Assembly (NCBI RefSeq): GCF_014529535.1
Contig: NW_023503493.1
Location: 6,852,001-6,916,000 of the forward strand
Direction: 5' to 3'
From: Bradysia coprophila
Lineage: Eukaryota; Arthropoda; Insecta; Diptera; Sciaridae
Length of the DNA stretch: 64,000 nucleotides
In this document: piece after piece, positions 43,451 through 54,938 of the stretch
Numbering within the stretch: position 1 is the first letter of the stretch
How the letters are laid out: each line of letters starts with the position of its first letter
Notes under the pieces: model-generated
Seen by the model: only the letters and a program-made list of their open reading frames with translations
Told to the model about the DNA's origin: nothing
The model's database searches: none
Program-made: the position numbers and the translations under genes

Positions 43451-43803
43451 ACAATTTAGTAATCTTTTCTTCATCAAAAGTCTGCTGTCACTGAATTATT
43501 TTTTCATGAACAAACTTCACTGCTGTGACATTTCATGGGAATGAATCAATGTGAACTTGTTACACAAAAAAATAGTCCAGTGAGATTGAAGTATTACAAA
43601 AAAAGATGTGGCGCCTCTACAGGCCAACCGACTAGGCGAATAAAATGGCGGTCTGCGTGACCTCCCCAAATTTTACAGCCTTGTGTTTTTGCGGATCAGC
43701 GCTACCTTCAGTGTTTATATACTTTGCTAAAATGGCTGATACCACCGACAGTGGTGGTATGTATACTTAAAGTGAGCGTCTCTTTAAAACATTGAAATTA
43801 ATT

Positions 43804-43970
43804 GCGGCTCTCCAAATTTCGGCACCCTGGACTTTACTTAAATAGTCGATGAATGCCTCCAAATAAATTTCTAAAAATCCAAAACTGAATTCTAGATTTT
43901 TATAAATTTATTTGGAGGCATTCCACGACTATTTAAGTAAAGTCCAGGGTGCCGAAAGTTGACAAGCCGC
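43804..43970. mobile_element. MITE hairpin, arms about 70 bp
   Basis: GCGGCT at 43804 is mirrored by AGCCGC at 43965-43970. The arms share TTCGGCACCCTGGACTTTAC and AATGCCTCCAAATAAATTT. Confidence 0.85.
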
Positions 43971-43979
43971 AAATATTTT

Positions 43980-44237
43980 GAATGTGACCTACAAGACTAG
44001 CTAAAAATATTTTTTTCTTAAATTGTTTCATTCGAGTTATTGCGAAAAAACGATTTTCGACCCCTTCTGAAAGATACGTACTTCGCGACCTCTAGCGTCC
44101 AAAGCGTCCACAACAAAATATATTTTTCCAAAACGTAGTACTACAACAGTTCAACGAATCGCATGAGCTATAACTCAATCCGATCCGTGATTCCTTGTCC
44201 CAAATTTGTTCGAAGATTTCGCGATATCGCTCTTAAA
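43980..44237. mobile_element. Half of a TTAAGAG-type foldback element
   Basis: The right end reads TTTCGCGATATCGCTCTTAA at about 44217-44236. Inside, GAGTTATTGCGAAAAAACG (near 44034) resembles GAGTTATTGCCGAAAAAC in the 47.4-48.8 kb foldback. Only one arm is present, so this is a truncated relative. Confidence 0.55.
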
Positions 44238-44528
44238 GGAATCCCTCTGAGCCATTGGATTGTTCACAACTGTTCTCTTCTGTGGTTTTTTCAAATGACT
44301 TAGTTGTGATTCACAACTTTTGAAACAGTAACAAACCTAACTGACACACATAAGTCTAGCCCATCTAATCAACTCAGGCTGGCAACACTGAATCAATGTC
44401 AATGTGTTCGATGTGTTTTCAAACGTCAAACTGTTCTATTGTTTAACATTATTTTTGGAGAAGATTTTTTATTATTACAACAATTTTCCACTGGAGAGCA
44501 CGCTTTTTAAAACTTTACTCTTGCAACA

Positions 44529-46385
44529 ATGAATCGCATACACGACAATAATTATGATCCCTGCGACCCAGAGGATATCGAAGAGGAGCAAAATAACTTC
44601 TTGTGCATATTGGCTGCTTTTAAAAATTATCGGTAAAATTTTGGTTGTTGCTCAATATTGCAAAAAATGTGGTTAAATGACCCGTAACTATGCTTATCTC
44701 CACAACAGAAACTATTCAATGGGTCGTGTGGCTAATACCGAAAAATATCTGAACACACTACCGAAACCACATCAACAGATGTTGTCACAGTACCGAGATC
44801 ATTTGACCAAGATCCGTTATTGCATAGACGAGAACGAGAAGGTGATCCAACGCATTTTGCAGGACGTTGACAAAATTTTCCAAAACGAAAATCAAACGGT
44901 CGTTCGACCTGATAACGAACAAGTGGTTCGTGTCCGCGAAATGGACTTGGACAAGGTGAGACTTGGATCAGTGACGAGATAACTGAAGCACTAAATACTG
45001 AAAATTTCAGGTCCAAGTAACATTGAAACAGTTTGCTCGCGACTGGAGCTCGGACGGAGAGGAGGAACGGACACAATGTTACAAACCGATCATTGACGAA
45101 ATTCTGAGTCAATTCAATCCCGCCGACGTGTACGAACTGGACATGTTGACATCGGCAAAACACTTTTGATAATTTCATTGTCTTGCAGGGACGTCAGTCA
45201 AATCAAAGTACTTGTACCTGGAGCTGGTCTCGGCCGATTAACCTACGAATTGGCGCGACGCGGTTACTACTGCGAAGGCAACGAGTTTTCGCTGTTCATG
45301 TTGATCGCATCGAATTTTGTGCTAAACAAATGCGTCATCGACAACCAGTACACCATTTATCCGTGGGTGCATCAGTACGTGAACAATGCGAAGCGAGAGG
45401 ATCAAGTGAACTCGATCACATTTCCAGACGTTAGTCCGACGCAGGATCCACCGACTGGCGAGTTTCATATGATAGCTGGCGACTTTTTACAAGTAAGTCG
45501 AACGAATTGAATGGGGATGGTGATGGTCTAGGGAATATCTGTGAAATTGTTTCCATTGATAAGGAAGAATCAAAGGAAAGAATGAGACATAAGGTCTCCG
45601 AATTTTCCAACGACAGTCAAGTTGGTATTGACTGTGCTGCATGCACCGTAGGCCCACTTGCACTGCTTAGACTGATTTAATCGTCCCTAATATGGCAAAC
45701 TTGATTCAGCAAGTGGAAGCCTGTCAGCCTGTTGTATTTATTGATTTTGATTTATTCCGATGGCGATATGGGAGCCAACAAATCGCTCGCAAAATACTGT
45801 CCCCCGCTAAACTCATCATCTTTGAAGATCAAGTCGTTTAACGAGTTTTTTCTGTAACATTTCGCAGGTGTACAAAGAAGTTGACTATTGGGAGTGTGTA
45901 GCCACCTGCTTTTTCATCGATTGCGCAAACAATGTGGCTGAATTCATCCAGAACATATACAAGTAACGCTCTGCTCTCTTCGAAACGAAATTTTTCACTT
46001 TTCCGTTCCGATAATTTCAGCATTCTCAAACCTGGCGGCATTTGGGTCAATTTGGGACCGTTACTGTACCATTACAGTGATGTACAACATGAGGGCAGTG
46101 TGGAGCCCACCTACGAAGACTTGGTCATTATAATCAAGTCGCTTGGATTTGAGATACTGGTAATGATGGAGTGTTATGCGGTTGAGCAACCGAACTTATT
46201 CAAAAAATTTGCTGTTCCAGAAAAATCAGACTGGTGTCAAAACCAAATACGCGCAGAATCCGCGATCAATGCAACAGAGCGAATATTTGAGTGTGTTCTT
46301 CGTGTGCCGTAAGCCGTTAGTGTCGGCAGCAAGCGGTGTGGTTGAGAATGGATTTTCGGACGACAGTGTCAACGACAATGTGTAA
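44529..46385 (+). CDS. CARNMT1: Carnosine N-methyltransferase (N2227 family), 390 aa
   Basis: The enzyme methylates carnosine to anserine using S-adenosylmethionine. Exons: 44529-44632, 44709-44955, 45011-45129, 45189-45492, 45868-45962, 46021-46159 and 46221-46385, with GT/AG junctions and matching phases. The N-terminus ([19 protein letters not shown]) is family-typical. The SAM-binding motif is [20 protein letters not shown] at about residues 164-183. [14 protein letters not shown] and [17 protein letters not shown] follow, then GFEIL. I place a 61-bp intron at 46160-46220, because the frame beyond it ([22 protein letters not shown]) is the family C-terminus. Reading straight through would end at 46312 in an unrelated tail. 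The gene converges on KTI12, 209 bp away. Confidence 0.93.
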
Positions 46386-46594
46386 CCATTTTTTTTAAAG
46401 AGGACGGGGACTGCTAATTTTTAATGACATTCTTTTAATATGACCACCAAAGCCATACGAGGAGTTAAATCTCCATCAATACGATGAAGAAAAATGCGAA
46501 CAACAATTAATGTTAGAATACGGCTACTCAATACATAACACAAAATTTTCGTTTCCTTTCTGTTTTACCTCATCGACGGATTCGTCGACTTTTT

Positions 46595-49500
46595 CTATTT
46601 ATTGAAATTCGAATTTAAAAATTGCACAAACAATTGGGCCGCAGTGTCCAAATTGCTTCCGGTCGATGTGTGTAGTTTGTTGTAATTCAAAAACTGGCGA
46701 CGCAAACGATTCAGTTGGCTGGCATTCATGTCGGACGGAACGTTTATCGTTAGCGAGTTTTTGTATTTAACCGGACCAACGACACCGATCTTACGCGATG
46801 CGGTGACGGTGCTAATAACGTCCTGCGTCAATTTGTCGAGTTCGAAGAGGTAGTTGGTTGCGCTAAGCGGAGCCTAAATGCGAATTTGAAATTTTTTTAT
46901 TATTTTTAATGAAAGAAATTCCTAATTTTAACCAATGAAACAACATACACACACATAAACAAACGAATGACTCAATTCATTCGAACAAAATTTAAATTTT
47001 CATTTTAAACTAAACAAAGAACAATGAACCAATGAACTGTACAAATAAAAACTAATTTACAAATTGAGATAAGATTTGAGTTGTGTCTCTTGTTCAGCGA
47101 AGAAGAACATACCCAAGATGAACGTTTGGAATTTTGGAAACTGAATTTCCGAATGGAAAAATTTGAATCGTGTACCTTATCTAGCAGAGACCAACAGTTC
47201 GGAACAAAAGTTTTCGAATCAATGTTGTTCTGGGTTGATAGATACAGCAACAATCAACTGGATGATCTGACCATCAGGGGATTTCTACTTTATACGTTTC
47301 CTGGGTGCTTCATCTTTTTCCACTTCAGTGGAAAGCTCTTCTGGGTTGACGAGGACGTTGTTAATTTTTAAGGCCAGGTTAAAGCGCCTTACATCGCATG
47401 TAAACATTGCAATAGTAAACCGCTCTAATCCGGCCTTAAGAGTCATATCGCCAAGACTTCAGGTGATTGGGGAACAAGCCGACTCCGATTTTAATGAGTG
47501 ATAGCTCGTTGAATTCGTCTTTCAATTCTAGGAAACACGTATCTTTCACTTTTTCTAAAAAAAATTTGTTTTCTGTGAAAAGTGTTCAAAAGTGATCACA
47601 TGTCAGAGAGTACCGAAAACCGTTTTTCGGCAATAACTCAAGAAAAAATTATTTTAAATTGTTGTAATGTTGTACGATTGTCGGCCTTGGAAAGACCTAC
47701 AGATAGAGTATACGCACTGCTTGGTGCTAGTTGATCCACGAGAGCTATGACTTAAAATATAGTGAATGTTCGGAGAGTACTGCTTCTCTGCTATTCTTTT
47801 ACCTTATCAATAGAAAAACGCTTCGATATGTCACGAATATATCAGATCCAATGTTAGTAATATCAAGAGAAAAATTATCAAATTTTTCTCGGAGGATTTT
47901 AGTCAAATAAAGTGTTAGCGTATAGCAAATGACCTCAGGACTCCGGAACAGTAGTTAGTTTTTCAATTGGACCAATATTTGCTAAGCGACATAAGTTTGG
48001 AAAAACGATATGATCAAGTGGGAGCAAACGGTTTGCCAAACTCCTGTCACGTAGTAAATATTGGTCCGATTGAAAAACTAACTACTGTTCCGGAGTCCTG
48101 AGGTCATTTGCTATACGCTAACACTTTATTTGACTAAAATCCTCCGAGAAAAATTTGATAATTTTTCTCTTGCTAACATTGGATCTGATATATTCGTGAC
48201 ATTTCGAAGCGTTTTTCTATTGATAAGGTAAAAGAATAGTAGACGATAAAGAATGACTGCCATAGTACCGTTCCAGATGCTGTTCCAGCTGTAGAGCCCT
48301 CAGAAAGAAGAAAAAAATCTGCATTTTGGCACCAACTTTTTTTCTAACACTTCTGTGGGCTTGCAGCACAAAAGTACTGGGCTCATTTATGTGTGGAACG
48401 ATAGTGGGTGAGGCCAGCTACAACACCCCATACTTAGTTCCGTGGAACAACGAAGCTGCAGAGAAACAGTACTCTCCGAACATTCACTATATTTTAAGTC
48501 ATAGCTCTCGTGGATCAACTAGCACCAAGCAGTGCGTATACTCTATCTGTAGGTCTTTCCAAGGCCGACAATCATACAACATTACAACAATTTAAAATAA
48601 TTTTTTCTTGAGTTATTGCCGAAAAACTGTTTTCGGTACTCTCTGACATGTGATCACTTTTGAACACTTTTCACAGAAAACAAATCTTTTTTAGAAAAAG
48701 TGAAAGATACGTGTTTCCTAGAATTGAAAGGCGAATCCAACGAGCTATCACTCATTAAAATCGGAGTCGGCTTGTTCCCCAATCACCTGAAGTCTTGGCG
48801 ATATGACTCTTAAGTGTGTACATCATCCGAAGTGTTGTTAGAAATTGTCGATTGATCATAAAGGAAATCCAATTTTTTTTTGACAATTGACAATTGAATT
48901 TCGTCCCCTAACGAAGATGAGCCTATTGTGTATATCGGTTGTCACGCTTGGTAGAAAATCCAAGCTGTTTTGAAGGTAGTGGTGCCAAATGAAGAATGAA
49001 AGTTAAACAAAATATTTATTTAAAAACCTGTCGTGCCGGTGCGAGACACTAGACACTCAAGTTTTCGGATTTTCAACTGGTCTGGCACGACTGGGTTCTA
49101 AAAAAAGAAGATAATTTTACTCTTCATTTAAAATCAATTTGGATTTTCTACGATGCATGACAGCTGAGATCTACAGTAGGACTGCCCTTTTTAGACCTTT
49201 ATAGCGCTCTTGAAAAAACCTAAGTCGTATAACAAATGTTTCCTGTGTCGGGAAGCTAAGTGTAATAACTAGGGTGTAGCGTTTTGACGAAAGTATTTTG
49301 TTTTTTAAGGCCTGCGGGAAGGTTCGATGCAGAATGGTCCACTGAACACGAAAATACGAAAAAAAAAATTTGAAGTTCGAAGCTCCCATGCGCACCTCTG
49401 AAAACCGTCTTTTTTGGTCTCAAAGCCATAGTGAGATTTCTGCCGGCTGTGTGGAAAAATATATCATAAGTGTAAATGATAATTAATCGTAGAGACCGTG

Positions 49501-51375
49501 GCTTCAATTTGGCATACTTTAAAATTAAAAAAAATTGAGTCACCGTTGAACAATTACAAAAAGTGCTCCCGACCATGACTTTTTCAGAATTTTTTTGGAT
49601 TTAAAGCTTTCTAAAATATGTGACTGGAAAGGAATATTAGTCGTGTCATAGCTCATTTTAAAGGGAATTTTAAGAGCCAGCAATACTGAAAACAATTTGG
49701 AACCGTTTTTGCATAAATTCTGTGACAAATTAAAAAAAATATGGTTTTTATCGTACCATTTTCTACACACTAGAAGGTCATCGAATCTGCAACCCGATGA
49801 CTTTACGTCGAGTCTATATTCGTTTGAAAGCTCTTGAAATTCCCTTTAAAATGAGCTATGACACGACTAATATTCCTTTCCAGTCACATATTTTAGAAAG
49901 CTTTAAATCCAAAAAAATTCTGAAAAAGTCATGGTCGGGAGCACTTTTTGTAATTGTTCAACGGTGACTCAATTTTTTTTAAATTTTAAAGTATGCCAAA
50001 TTGAAGCCACGGTCTCTACGATTAATTATCATATACACTTATGATATATTTTTACACACAGCCGGCAGAACTAATCTCACTATGGCTTTGAGACCAAAAA
50101 AGTCGGTTTTCAGAGGTGTGCATGGGAGCTTCGAACTTCAAAATTTTTTTTTTCGTATTTTCGTGTTCAGTGGACCATTCTGCATCGAACCTACCCGCAG
50201 GCCTTAAAAAACAAAATACTTTCGTCAAAACGCTACACCCTAGTAATAACATGACATGCGTTTCCATGCTTAACGCGGGAGTTAGTGCTGTGGGACCCTC
50301 AAACGAAACGAAAAGTTTTTGATGAGTTTTTCACGAGAAATCGGGAGTTTTCATCACAGAAATGAAAATCTGATAAATTTTAGCGCGATAGCCGATAAAG
50401 TCAGACTCTATTCCAAGGGAACTCTATTTTCCAAGTGAGGGTCTTAGTATGTCGAACGTAAATGACGAGCTAAGGTACCTAAATTTAGGCTATAAATAGA
50501 ACAGACGATCCCATAATGTCGCATAAGTTATCACGACATTTTTAAGAAATTCAATTGATTCACATTGCACCATTCCATTGCTCATTCGGATTCGAATGAA
50601 TGACTCTTACATTAGCTGTGATGTGACTCATGGATTGATCATGTAAAATCACTAAAACAAATCACTCACATTCTGCGTAGACGTATTCGGCGGCGGTAGA
50701 ACACTCTCAAAAAGTGCTTTGTATATTCCATCCACATCCAGTTCATCCTCCGGGAATACGGTAAACAATGGCGAATCCCAACGACTGTTCCCGTGCGGTT
50801 CTTCGAAACGCATGCACAAAGCGTCGAATATTTCCTGCGTGTACATAACATCACCATTGTCCAATTCATTGCCGGTTTCATTCAAATTCTGTTCGGTTTG
50901 CGTGCGCTTACAGTTAAACTCCCAGGCGCTGGCCTTCGGTATGCCACAAAATACTGTACATTGTGACGTTCTGGCTGATTTGGTGGCACAATAGAGTTCG
51001 TATCGGTATCCTTTGATGTAGTTGCCGGCGTCGAAAATGACAATGTCTTCCTTATTGAGCAGTCGAAGAGTTTCCGATTTCAAATCGGCTCGAACAATTT
51101 TTTCCTTTTGCGAGTCGGCGAAGTATTCGTTTTTCTGGTAGCCAGCTTTCGGGATGAAAACATTTTCCGAAACGATTTTCGATATCTTTCCTTGCTTCGT
51201 AAAAAACTGTTGCAGTTGTTGTGCTCTCGTTGATTTACCTGGGAATAATTTCGATTATAATCTCAGTCAAAAGGAGCAGCTACGTGGCCGCTTAGTTTCA
51301 TTTTTGTAAAAGAAAAATCGTTTTGGCTGTCAATTTACCGCTGCTAGGCAACCCAGAAATTATGATGAGCGGCAT
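46595..51375 (-). CDS. KTI12: KTI12, Elongator-associated P-loop protein, 294 aa
   Basis: KTI12 is a P-loop ATPase/tRNA-binding partner of Elongator, needed for wobble-uridine tRNA modification. Coding exons: 51339-51375, 50670-51238 and 46595-46873; splice sites and phases agree. MPLIIISGLPSSGKST at the start is the P-loop, with intron 1 splitting its Gly codon. Exon 2 gives VIFDAGNYIKGYRYELYC and ends PPPNTSTQN. The last exon gives PLSATNYLFELDKLTQDV, then the C-terminal helix (LRRQFLNYNKLHT, AAQLFVQFLNSNF). The 3796-bp intron 2 holds two giant foldback elements, far larger than any other intron here except lipocalin intron 1. Confidence 0.93.
47435..48814. mobile_element. Giant foldback element bounded by TTAA, arms about 550 bp
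   Basis: CTTAAGAGTCATATCGCCAA at 47435 is mirrored by TTGGCGATATGACTCTTAAG ending at 48814. The left arm runs to about 47990; the right arm starts about 48054. About 205 bp (48246-48450) is present only in the right arm, probably a later insertion. TTAA at both ends may be the target duplication. It lies in KTI12 intron 2. Confidence 0.9.
49270..50242. mobile_element. hAT-like foldback element with 8-bp target-site duplication
   Basis: TAGGGTGTAGCGTTTTGACG at 49270 is mirrored by CGTCAAAACGCTACACCCTA ending at 50242. GTAATAAC flanks both sides (49262-49269 and 50243-50250). The arms are about 410 bp and over 95% alike by eye, around a central loop of about 150 bp. TAGGG ends with an 8-bp duplication fit the hAT superfamily. 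It lies in KTI12 intron 2. A related end occurs at 30741. Confidence 0.93.
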
Positions 51376-53181
51376 ATCGGTTCGATAATTCCTTTAATTT
51401 TCTTCGAAAAATTCATTAGTCGTAAACTCACGGACACTGCACGTTTATTTGTTTACTTAAATACAATGTCTCAACAGATGTTTTGACAGCCACCATCGCG
51501 ACAATTCACAATCACATCTCACCAACGCGTTGATCACTGAAAGTATCCACTAATTGAACCTTATTGTAAACGACCACATTTGTATCTGGGGATAGGCACA
51601 GAGTTACACTCTTATAGAGTAACTTTATGAGGATAGGAATCGATGGCAAAAATATTTGTTGAATTAGTGTGACCGAGAAAGCGATAACCTTCGTAAGTCA
51701 GTACCGTGGATAAGAAATTTTTCCATCTTTCCCAACCAGAAAAAGTATCCCATTAAGAGTACCACCAACACATTTCAAGCGAAAGTGCTTCGAGTGACAG
51801 TTAGAGTACTATTCCTGACAAGACAAGTTCTGAATTTAATCCGATATAATCGGATCTCTACTGTCAAGTTCCGAACATATTCATTTATAGATCGTATTTT
51901 TCTGGTTGGGTTTTGTATGAAAAATGTTTCCAGATTTTCTTACAGTGCCAAAATTTGTTCTATACACTGCCCCGTTTCTGTACTCTATTTAGAGTACCAC
52001 TCATGCTTGAAGTGCGTTAGTACCACTCATGCTTGTCGTGAGTTGGTTAAAACCATTGAAGTAATAGATTTTGTAACAAGATCTAATGGGTCTAATTGAT
52101 TGAAAGGTGACCATATACGAAAGGTGTGTAATTATACTGCAAAACGTATTTTAGCAACGAGTGTGAAGTGAATATGCCCAGATTTGAAATGAATAATAAA
52201 ATAATATGTCGGAGTTCCGTTTTAAATTAAATGGAATTGTGTAGTCGGAGAGCCACGACAGTACTTACACCATAGCATCTCCCTCTCTTTAATTTCCATT
52301 TAACTGTACTTTGTATAACAGGTATGGATTCAGATCCTGAAGAGGTCTTAGAGACTTAGAGATTTAGAATCAGGATAAAAACCATACTGCAGGCTCTCGT
52401 CTTAGGATTCATAGTAGTTGACTACAAGATATTAACTGAGATGATTTTTTTTGGAATTTTTCGGAACTTCAGAATTAAATTTTCCAAAATAAGCTTGAGA
52501 AGATGCTGAAGGGGTTTCGGGTTCTTTTGTTAAAATTTTGAAGGAAAAATGATAACTGCGGGAATTTCTTTGGCTCAAGTTTCTGATTGCGGTCTTATGG
52601 AACGTCTGATTCTGATTTTTTCATCACTATTGGCCCTCTGTTCATGTGCTCCGAAAAAGGCACTGATATACCATTTTTTGCCAGATGACTATTAACAACC
52701 GACAAAGCAGCAACAAATGCTTTAGTAGAAAATTGTGATGTTGATTCTAGGAGTTCTCCGTAAAACGAACGTCCAGATGATTTCTGACCATACCCCTCCA
52801 AAAAAAACTCATTTCGAACTTCTCTCCCATTATTCTTTTATAAAAAACACAAAGAGAAAACGGCTGGGAGCCAGGTGTTCAAAATGAAAATGGGGAAGAA
52901 AATGCGAGATCATTAACAGAAACCATATGGGGCTATATTTAACGAACACAAGTATAAAGGGGAGGTTGAGAGTATTTTATTGCATTGTTATGCAATGACA
53001 AAAAAATGTCATTACCGCTGTCGTTTTGTGACCGATATCGCTATATAGGTCGCATTGATAGCTCTCGCACATAATAACTTCGTTTGAACAGTGAAAGTAA
53101 ACGAACCAACGATAATAGCACTTCATTTTCATTTATTATGTCTTTGCTCGCTACAGTCTGCTAACCATACACACATACATC
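51376..53181. other. Intergenic DNA with a dispersed repeat end
   Basis: The KTI12 promoter lies at its left end. GTACTCTATTTAGAGTACCA and CTCATGCTTGAAGTGCGTT at about 51980-52020 match 15937-15975, and a related copy is near 57970, so a repeat family end is present. A 68-codon frame at 52595-52801 (-) is not convincing. No gene is called. Confidence 0.45.
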
Positions 53182-53895
53182 CTAAGTTTCATCTAATTTT
53201 TCCCGTTCCATCCAGCGCTTTTTCATGTCATCCAACTTCCGTCGTCGACGATTCGCTTCCGTGTGTTTCTTTTCGAAAATTCGCTTCTCCTGTGCTTCCA
53301 CCGAATCGTCACCATTCCAAAGATTATCCAGTCTGGCGATCAGCAGTCGACGAGCTTCTTGTCGATTTTGGTGGAGCATTCGTGTCGTATGGCCTACATT
53401 ATGTTGAAAGCGATTAGCTTGTCAGTTAAAAATTTGAGCAGCACAACTGGACGTAGGCGCATAAAGATGTCATCACTTACATTTAATTTGAATGCCAGTC
53501 GGTTTATGTTTCAAAATGACACAGTTTGCAGTTTTGTTGACCGCTTGACCACCTGGAAAATTGATTTATTTCATAAAGTGCCTAGTGTGTCCATCAAATT
53601 AACATGACTGTGAAGCATTTAAGCACATATTAGACAACAGTGATACTGGGGAACACCGTAACAACTTAGAGCTCTCACAGAAACACTGATTGTTATGCTG
53701 TCCATACTTGCGAAAAATGCTTGTCTACTACTTACCAGGTCCACTCCCTCGAACAAACTGCTCCTCCAAATCTTCGTCGTTTAACTTTGGTACACGGGAA
53801 AAGTCTATTGTGGTTGATTTGCTAACAAATAATCGCAGGCTGTTAATGGTATGCGTACTGGACAGTCGTAGAAATGATAACGAACGTTGCATCAT
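53182..53895 (-). CDS. MTRFR: Mitochondrial release-factor-like ribosome rescue protein (MTRFR/C12orf65), 147 aa
   Basis: MTRFR releases nascent chains from stalled mitochondrial ribosomes. Exons: 53736-53895, 53481-53552 and 53182-53393. Exon 1 starts at a double Met and encodes a basic, hydroxylated mitochondrial presequence-like stretch ([20 protein letters not shown]). [16 protein letters not shown] spans exons 1-2 with the catalytic GGQ at residues 54-56. Exon 2-3 reads [19 protein letters not shown], the conserved region after GGQ. The C-terminal third is highly basic ([16 protein letters not shown]), as expected for binding the empty A-site/exit tunnel. The start lies only 16 nt after the stop codon of the upstream LYR ORF, so the two are probably on one transcript. 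Confidence 0.93.
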
Positions 53896-53911
53896 ATGGT
53901 TCTTTTGGTCT

Positions 53912-54187
53912 CTAGACGATCCGTTTGTTCTTCAAAACGGCCTCACCTCTCTGGAAACAAATTATTTTTTATTAATTAGATCCGGTCCCTTATTACCAGG
54001 AAGTTATCCTCTCCCATACCTTAATGGAGAATTCGATTTGTTCAGTTGACGTTAGTCCTTTATTCGCTTCGAATTCGTCCCGAACTCTGTTCATGAAATA
54101 CCACTTGTCGGTTAACTGTAACTGATTGCCGTATCTCAATAGATTTTTGTATAATCTGAGCACTTGTTGACTGGTAGAAGGGTTCAT
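53912..54187 (-). CDS. AltMIEF1-like LYR-motif mitochondrial microprotein, 68 aa
   Basis: Exons 54020-54187 and 53912-53950 encode a 68-residue LYR protein: LRLYKNLLRYGNQLQLTD, then YFMNRVRDEFEANKGL, and after splicing RGEAVLKNKRIV. Layout and length match the microprotein AltMIEF1 (MIEF1-MP), which acts in mitoribosome large-subunit assembly. In mammals it is translated from an upstream ORF of MIEF1. LYR proteins act in the matrix together with acyl carrier protein. Assignment to this subfamily rather than another short LYRM is by the xLTDxxYFxxRxRxEFExN pattern. It lies immediately upstream of MTRFR on the same strand. Reading through the intron would replace the tail with VWERITSW. Confidence 0.85.
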
Positions 54188-54938
54188 AGTAATCGTGACC
54201 GTTAGTGGTTTTTATTCAGAAAATTTTAATTGAAGACCGGCCAGCACTTAAATCATAAACATCGTGCACATATACTTCTTAAATTGACAATCAGCTGTTC
54301 GTTCAAAGAGTAATGAAGTAGCAGCGTTGCTAGTTTAACAACGAAATGTGGACTGTAAAAAGAAACGAATTTGATGGCAACATTGGAAACTGCCTAGATG
54401 GTATTATTGTATGTATTGTATGTGCTACGCTGGTGAATACTGTTAAAAAATTATTTTAATTAATGTCCTAGACCATAGCACTGCTTCTAGCATTAACTCT
54501 CGTATGTAAGACGCCAAAAAGCCTCCAAATTATGACACATGTGTCTTTCAACTCACGCTAAGAAAGCATGACTTCTGTGTGTACATACGAAAGACATAAA
54601 AAGACGATTTTGGTGTCATCAGCCGCCTAATATTTTCTATGCTAGAAGCAGTGGTATGTCATGACCATCGACCTCCTTCAATTTACAAGCAAACAATTTA
54701 TTAAGAAAGTGTTAAATCTTTTCAACTCGAGGGGTTCCCATATAATCCTTGTTGAAAAATCAGGGAGTTACTCCTCGATGGAATCCTTTTGTAAATTCTT
54801 TGGTAAGGAACGCACTTCGACCAATCACGAGATTATTTTTTAATCCAGTGCCAGTGGCATTATGCAAACATTAAACACTTAATTTATAATGAGAAATTCT
54901 GACTACCGCGTCGAGCAGGTCCCTCATTTAAATTCTGT
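54188..54938. promoter_or_regulatory. Upstream region of the LYR-MTRFR unit
   Basis: The promoter for the minus-strand gene pair should lie just above 54187. CTGCTTCTAGCAT near 54482 and ATGCTAGAAGCAGTGGTATG near 54640 form an inverted repeat of about 20 bp, probably the ends of a small MITE (about 54470-54660). Confidence 0.45.

Larger units (their letters stand above)
42149..43692. mobile_element. 1.5-kb TIR element with 10-bp target-site duplication
   Basis: GTGTTTTTGC occurs at 42149-42158 and 43683-43692. Directly inside are AAGGCTGTAAACTTTGGAG and its mirror of AAGGCTGTAAAATTTGGGG, extended by GAGGTCAC. A perfect 10-bp duplication abutting inverted ends marks one insertion event of 42159-43682. 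The 9-10 bp size points towards Mutator-like elements, though no transposase remains. The interior is a patchwork: CGAAAGTAAATGTCACTG repeats (42340-42480), a GC-rich CAGGGGGCTGCCGCCCCCTG palindrome (about 42617), a hairpin, and a large inverted repeat. Confidence 0.85.

Noticed and set aside
45932-46312. Straight read-through of the methyltransferase C-terminus to a stop at 46312
   Set aside because: The tail lacks family resemblance, while splicing 46160-46220 gives the expected FFVCRKP ending.
48326-48595. 89-codon frame with a signal-peptide-like start inside the KTI12 intron
   Set aside because: It starts in a segment present in only one arm of a foldback and runs on into the arm, so it is most likely chance.
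52595-52801. 68-codon minus-strand frame in intergenic DNA
   Set aside because: No upstream exon, splice context or family similarity could be found.
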